This document shows positions 20,336-22,921 of a stretch of DNA of 22,921 bases, piece by piece (the first letter of the stretch is position 1; every line of letters begins with the position of its first letter). A program made the translations under genes and the position numbers. The notes below the pieces were generated by a model. The model made no database searches. It was not told where the DNA came from and worked only from the letters and a program-made list of their open reading frames with translations. Source of the stretch: DATGJX01 sp035279385 (lineage in GTDB: Bacteria > Vulcanimicrobiota > Vulcanimicrobiia > Vulcanimicrobiales > Vulcanimicrobiaceae); NCBI GenBank assembly GCA_035279385.1, contig DATEHZ010000111.1, forward strand, positions 1-22,921. The letters run 5' to 3'.

Positions 20336-21157
20336 CTATAGAGTATCGTCCCCGCCTGCGGGCCTTTCATATCGGGGCAAACGGCCGAGGGTGAACCGCA
20401 TTCCGTCATCGGCGACGGTGACCTCACCCGAGAACTCTTGTGCCGCCGCCTCGCGCAGCGCCTTCGGATTCGCGCTTGCTCCGTAATGCGTGATAACCAG
20501 ATGTTTCACGCCTGCGCGCTGAGCGAGTTCGCCGGCTTCGCGCGCATTCAAATGCCCGCGTTCGCCGTTCTCTTTTCCGCTCGCACCGAGTGCCGCCTCG
20601 CAAAGAAAAATATCCGCATCGCGCACGAGTGCCGGCACCGCGTCGCACGGGGCGGTGTCCGCCGAATAACCCAGAACGCCGTCCGGCGTTTGGACGCGCA
20701 TCGCATACGCCGGAACGTAGTGCACCGCCGGTGTGAAATGCACGGTGCACGCACCGATTTCAAGCGGCCGATCGGGCGAGTATTCGCGCAGATCGAACAC
20801 GCCTGCGTAGAAGTCAGCCGTTTCTTTGAGCGGCTTGGCGATGGTCTGCGCGACGTGGATACCGCCGGGCGGAAGGTACACCGGAAGCGGCCGGTCGCGT
20901 TCCAGCTCGTAGCGCAACGCGTATCGCAGCGGCACGATGTCGAAAAAGTGATCTGCGTGCATATGCGAGATGACGACGGCGTCGAGGGCCGTCGGCTCGA
21001 TGTGCTCGCGCATCCTCGAGAAGACGCCGCTGCCGAAGTCGATCGCGATGGTGCATCCGCCGGCGCGCAGCACGTAGCCGCTATTCGCGCGCCCGGGGCG
21101 CGGAACGGCCGAACTCGAGCCGGCTATATAGAGCGTACCGCCGTCGGTAGAACCCAT
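20336..21157 (-). CDS. metallo-beta-lactamase-fold hydrolase (RNase Z/PhnP-like)
   Basis: 273 residues. The metal-binding signature is SHMHADH (H65, H67, D69, H70). It is preceded by the first-strand IAIDFGSGVF and followed later by VHFTPAVHYVPAYA, LGYSADTAPCDAV (metal-bridging Asp) and HLVITHYGAS (final His). This order is that of the RNase Z/arylsulfatase-like MBL group that binds two Zn ions. Whether the substrate is tRNA 3' ends or a small ester is undetermined; the flexible-arm motif of true RNase Z is not seen. The ATG at 21157 lacks a Shine-Dalgarno; TACCGC 6 nt before it is a near match to the leaderless -10. It is co-directional with, and 12 nt upstream of, the SGNH hydrolase gene. 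Confidence 0.88.
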   Translation of the reverse strand: MGSTDGGTLYIAGSSSAVPRPGRANSGYVLRAGGCTIAIDFGSGVFSRMREHIEPTALDAVVISHMHADHFFDIVPLRYALRYELERDRPLPVYLPPGGIHVAQTIAKPLKETADFYAGVFDLREYSPDRPLEIGACTVHFTPAVHYVPAYAMRVQTPDGVLGYSADTAPCDAVPALVRDADIFLCEAALGASGKENGERGHLNAREAGELAQRAGVKHLVITHYGASANPKALREAAAQEFSGEVTVADDGMRFTLGRLPRYERPAGGDDTL

Positions 21158-21203
21158 CGCTGCGCGGTACGACGTCCGGGCCCCCGAATCCGCCGCATCG
21201 GCT

Positions 21204-21527
21204 CTATGCGGTGCCCACCGTGGAGGCGCTCTTTTTGCCCCCCAAACCTTCGAGGAAATCGGCCCACGGCGTCGCGACCAGCGTCTGCGTCGTGCCGTGC
21301 CCGTAGCCGCGAATAATCATGCACGCCCGCTCCACCGATCCCACGTCCGGAGCCTCGACGACGTCGAGGATGTCGTAGGTGCCGGTGACCGCGTAGCTCT
21401 CTTTCCAAACCACCTGCGGACAATCGGCTTTGATTTTTTCGCTCACCATTTTCGCGATGCCCGGGAATTCCGCCGGGTCCCGAAACGCGTCCGCGGCGAG
21501 CTTCGTGAGAATCACGTACGTATTCAT
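21204..21527 (-). CDS. GYD-domain protein
   Basis: 107 residues. It starts MNTYVILTKLAADAFRDP and has TGTYDILDVVEAPDVGSV, the GYD (here GTYD) motif region, then GHGTTQTLVATPWADF. This matches the small ferredoxin-like GYD family, whose members are dimeric and of unknown function. It has no Shine-Dalgarno: TACGCT lies exactly 6 nt before the ATG, which suggests a leaderless transcript. The same strand continues, 46 nt later, with the MBL-fold gene. It is divergent from the small membrane protein/HiPIP pair. Confidence 0.87.
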   Translation of the reverse strand: MNTYVILTKLAADAFRDPAEFPGIAKMVSEKIKADCPQVVWKESYAVTGTYDILDVVEAPDVGSVERACMIIRGYGHGTTQTLVATPWADFLEGLGGKKSASTVGTA

Positions 21528-21533
21528 GGCCCG

Positions 21534-21539
21534 AGCGTA
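21534..21539 (-). promoter_or_regulatory. TANNNT -10 element 6 nt before the GYD gene start
   Basis: TACGCT (- strand, 21539-21534) ends 6 nt before ATG 21527, and there is no Shine-Dalgarno. No convincing -35 is seen at the standard 17-bp spacing. Same geometry as the elements at 5166 and 8294. Confidence 0.45.
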
Positions 21540-21599
21540 GGGCGCGGCAGGGAAGGCCTTGTGAATGCAACAAAGGCTCGCTTACTGGAGGGACATGCC

Positions 21600-21776
21600 A
21601 TGGAACAAGCCGTGCTGCATCTCGCACACATCGCCGCTTGGGTCTTCTTCATCGTCTTCATCCTGGCGCTCATCGGTCTTATTGCGATCGTCCGCTGGAT
21701 CATGAATCTCTTCCGCCGCACCGAAGCCGCCGTCGAGACCGGCGTGGAAAAAGTCGAAGGCACGTTCCGCCGCTAG
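21600..21776 (+). CDS. small single-pass membrane protein (58 aa)
   Basis: ATG 21600 has GGAGG at 21587-21591, 8 nt upstream, which fixes the start. The 58-residue product has one strongly hydrophobic helix (about 13-36: AWVFFIVFILALIGLIAIVRW), then a basic patch NLFRR and an amphipathic, charged tail (TEAAVETGVEKVEGTFRR) predicted to stay in the cytoplasm. I do not recognise a family. It precedes the HiPIP gene by 14 nt in the same direction, so the two are almost certainly co-transcribed. A role as an anchor or partner for electron transfer is possible but unproven. Confidence 0.78.
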   Translation: MEQAVLHLAHIAAWVFFIVFILALIGLIAIVRWIMNLFRRTEAAVETGVEKVEGTFRR

Positions 21777-21790
21777 CTCGCGAGGTCCTT

Positions 21791-22051
21791 ATGAAGCAAG
21801 AAAAGTTGACGCGCAGCGACGCGCTCAAACAGATCGTCGTGCTTCCTGCGCTCGCCGGCGCACTCATTGCGGGTGAAGCGCTGCCCGCATGGGCCGCAGA
21901 CAACAAGAAGCAGTTCCACTATCAAAACAAACCGGGCAAGAACGGCGAGAAGTGCTCGCAATGCCGGTTCTTCAAACCGCCGCATTCATGCTCCGTCGTC
22001 ACGGGCACCATCAGCCCGAACGGCTGGTGCACCGCCTGGTCGAAAAAGTAG
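21791..22051 (+). CDS. high-potential iron-sulfur protein (HiPIP), exported
   Basis: 86 residues: a leader of about 35 residues ending LPAWA, then a ~51-residue mature domain. The [4Fe-4S] ligands are C55-x2-C58, C67 and C80, ending in ISPNGWCTAW, the HiPIP G-W-C-x-x-aromatic signature. HiPIPs are periplasmic one-electron carriers between respiratory or photosynthetic complexes, normally exported folded by Tat. The leader here has TRSDALKQ rather than a twin Arg, resembling a Tat signal with the first Arg replaced. ATG 21791 follows the small membrane protein gene by 14 nt, with AGG shortly upstream. The mature domain is at the short end of the family (iron-oxidase-like HiPIPs). Confidence 0.9.
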   Translation: MKQEKLTRSDALKQIVVLPALAGALIAGEALPAWAADNKKQFHYQNKPGKNGEKCSQCRFFKPPHSCSVVTGTISPNGWCTAWSKK

Positions 22052-22054
22052 GCG

Positions 22055-22288
22055 CTACTGCTCGACGTGCACGCCGAAGTATTTCGCTGCCGCCCAGATG
22101 TTCGCGGCGGCTTGCACCCGCTCGCGCTCGGTAACGCCGTCGACTTCCGAAAAGCGCGCGATCGCGCTTCGCACCCGCCCCGCATCCGTTAGCGGCTCCT
22201 TCCGCTCGCGCGGAAAGGCAAACGCGCTACTCGGCAGCTGCGATCGTTTGGCATCGGGATCGACCGGTGGCTTCCACGTAATGGTCAT
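22055..22288 (-). CDS. DUF6582-like small protein (77 aa)
   Basis: 77 residues from ATG 22288. The core LPSSAFAFPRERKEPLTDAG (29-48 region), then a helix with VRSAIARFSEVDGV and a final NIWAAAKYFGV helix, matches from memory the small DUF6582 domain seen in actinobacterial and phage-encoded proteins. Its function is unknown. The frame is open further to GTG 22321, but the domain pattern starts near the ATG, and an AT-rich TTTATATC about 20 nt upstream is a plausible -10 for the shorter form. Neither start has a Shine-Dalgarno. The stop lies 3 nt from that of the convergent HiPIP gene. Confidence 0.72.
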   Translation of the reverse strand: MTITWKPPVDPDAKRSQLPSSAFAFPRERKEPLTDAGRVRSAIARFSEVDGVTERERVQAAANIWAAAKYFGVHVEQ

Positions 22289-22321
22289 GCGACGATCGTG
22301 CGCAAGCGATATAAACGCCAC

Positions 22322-22522
22322 GTAGCTATGTTGCTACCGCCAAATTGCCGCGTTTACCGAGGCTTCAATTAACTGGAGTTTTGCGATCTTATCCACCAGC
22401 GTTGCCGGCAGCGCATTGCGCGATCCTCCCCCGCACCCACTTAGAAGCAGCAACTAACGCTCCCGCGCCCAGTGCCGTAACGAATTTACGCACGCCGTGC
22501 ACCGTTCATCAGAATACCCGCC
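22322..22522. other. 201-nt intergenic region, no convincing gene
   Basis: This is the longest non-coding stretch of the window. It holds a possible 34-codon minus-strand frame (GTG 22493 to TAA 22389) whose start resembles a signal peptide, but it has no Shine-Dalgarno or other support. No clear terminator follows the Vgb-like gene. Confidence 0.4.
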
Positions 22523-22921
22523 CTACCGAATCCGGCCGATCTTGTTGCCGCCATATTCGGTGAACCAGAGCGCACCGTCCGGGCCGGCCGCAATGCCATC
22601 CGGATTACTCGATGCGGTCGGGATCGTGTACTCCGTGATTGCGCCGCCCGTGGTGACGCGGCCGATCTTATTGCCATTATATTCGGTAAACCAGAGCGCA
22701 CCGTCCGGACCGGCCGCAATTCCATACGGCTCACTCGATCCGGTTGGAATCGCGTACTCAGTGAACGCACCGGCAGTGCTCACGCGGCCGATCTTGTTGC
22801 CCTTATATTCGATGAACCAGAGCGCACCGTCCGGGCCGGCCGCAATGCCGAGCGGCTCACTCGATGCGGTCGGAATCGTGTACTCCGTGAACGCACCGGC
22901 AGTGCTCACGCGGCCGATCTT
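22523..22921 (-). CDS. Vgb-like (virginiamycin B lyase-type) beta-propeller protein, C-terminal part
   Basis: The minus-strand frame enters from the right edge and stops at 22523, giving 132 visible residues. It consists of 42-residue repeats with the core GIAAGPDGALWF(T/I)EY, then xGNKIGR(I/V). This is the streptogramin-lyase/NHL-type propeller blade. True Vgb lyases have about 300 residues with specific active-site His/Glu residues; none can be checked here because the N-terminal part is outside the window. Many proteins with this repeat are not lyases and are secreted. The repeats are near identical at DNA level (126-nt period). The protein ends right after a blade core with IGRIR. Confidence 0.85.
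   Translation of the reverse strand, partial: KIGRVSTAGAFTEYTIPTASSEPLGIAAGPDGALWFIEYKGNKIGRVSTAGAFTEYAIPTGSSEPYGIAAGPDGALWFTEYNGNKIGRVTTGGAITEYTIPTASSNPDGIAAGPDGALWFTEYGGNKIGRIR
22533..22921 (-). repeat. tandem 126-bp DNA repeats within the Vgb-like gene
   Basis: The marker CGGCCGATCT recurs at 22533, 22659, 22785 and 22911, an exact 126-nt spacing equal to one 42-residue blade. The three full units differ at scattered, partly silent positions. The array continues past the right edge. Confidence 0.9.

Noticed and set aside
22389..22493. 34-codon minus-strand frame with a signal-peptide-like start (VRKFVTALGAGALVAASKW)
   Set aside because: It has no ribosome binding site, no -10 at the right spacing, and nothing after the hydrophobic stretch. 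Kept only as a note for the intergenic region.
1..22921. Mobile element, phage, CRISPR, toxin-antitoxin or biosynthetic-cluster explanation for the region
   Set aside because: No transposase, integrase, terminal repeats, direct-repeat array, toxin fold, NRPS or PKS was found. Gene content is housekeeping and general metabolism.

Overview
The window reads as an ordinary, gene-dense chromosomal segment of a GC-rich, diderm (outer-membrane-bearing) bacterium. Evidence for an outer membrane is a TonB-dependent receptor and a periplasmic Spy/LTXXQ protein. The combination of an SdhABE-type succinate dehydrogenase, a small HiPIP, a carboxypeptidase-regulatory TonB receptor and Vgb-like propeller proteins is what I would expect from Candidatus Eremiobacterota/Vulcanimicrobiota (WPS-2). 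That assignment is an inference from recall, not from a search. I see no rRNA, tRNA, CRISPR array, IS element or phage module.

Layout. 1-931 (+): the tail of a GGDEF protein, then two tandem, 67 % identical 81-residue proteins of unknown function. 1002-4700 (+): promoter, sdhA, sdhB, a CCG-domain third subunit, and a strong terminator. 4720-5149 (-): two small genes, one with a terminator hairpin inside its coding end. 5178-6803 (+): an aldehyde dehydrogenase, divergent from the small gene through a shared -10 element. 6810-12904 (-): a run of P1/DmpA peptidase, GNAT, VOC protein, TonB receptor, OFA-type transporter and a 37-residue transporter small subunit. 12973-14544 (+): ATP-type PEP carboxykinase. 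14534-17044: FAD monooxygenase and YjbQ-like protein (-), Spy-like protein (+), and a HAD protein lacking its cap domain (-). 17196-19686 (+): a phosphofructokinase with pyrophosphate-type signature residues, a PQQ-type sugar dehydrogenase overlapping it, and a small CxxC protein. 19676-21527 (-): SGNH hydrolase, metallo-beta-lactamase-fold hydrolase, GYD protein. 21600-22051 (+): a one-helix membrane protein and a HiPIP. 22055-22921 (-): a DUF6582-like protein and the 3' end of a Vgb-like repeat protein. No gene-free stretch exceeds 300 bases; the longest is about 200 bases (22322-22522).

How the genes work together. Succinate oxidation (SdhABE), PEP carboxykinase and a probably reversible PPi-phosphofructokinase connect the TCA cycle to glycolysis/gluconeogenesis. 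HiPIP, the PQQ-type dehydrogenase and Sdh are all possible donors or carriers for respiration. The TonB receptor and OFA transporter, adjacent and co-oriented, could bring one substrate across both membranes.

The most interesting signals are regulatory. Three genes show TANNNT exactly 6 nt before the start codon and no Shine-Dalgarno, which indicates leaderless transcription. One of these promoters shares a symmetric -10 with a divergent small gene. That small gene carries an intrinsic terminator inside its own coding end. Five convergent gene pairs touch or overlap at their 3' ends.
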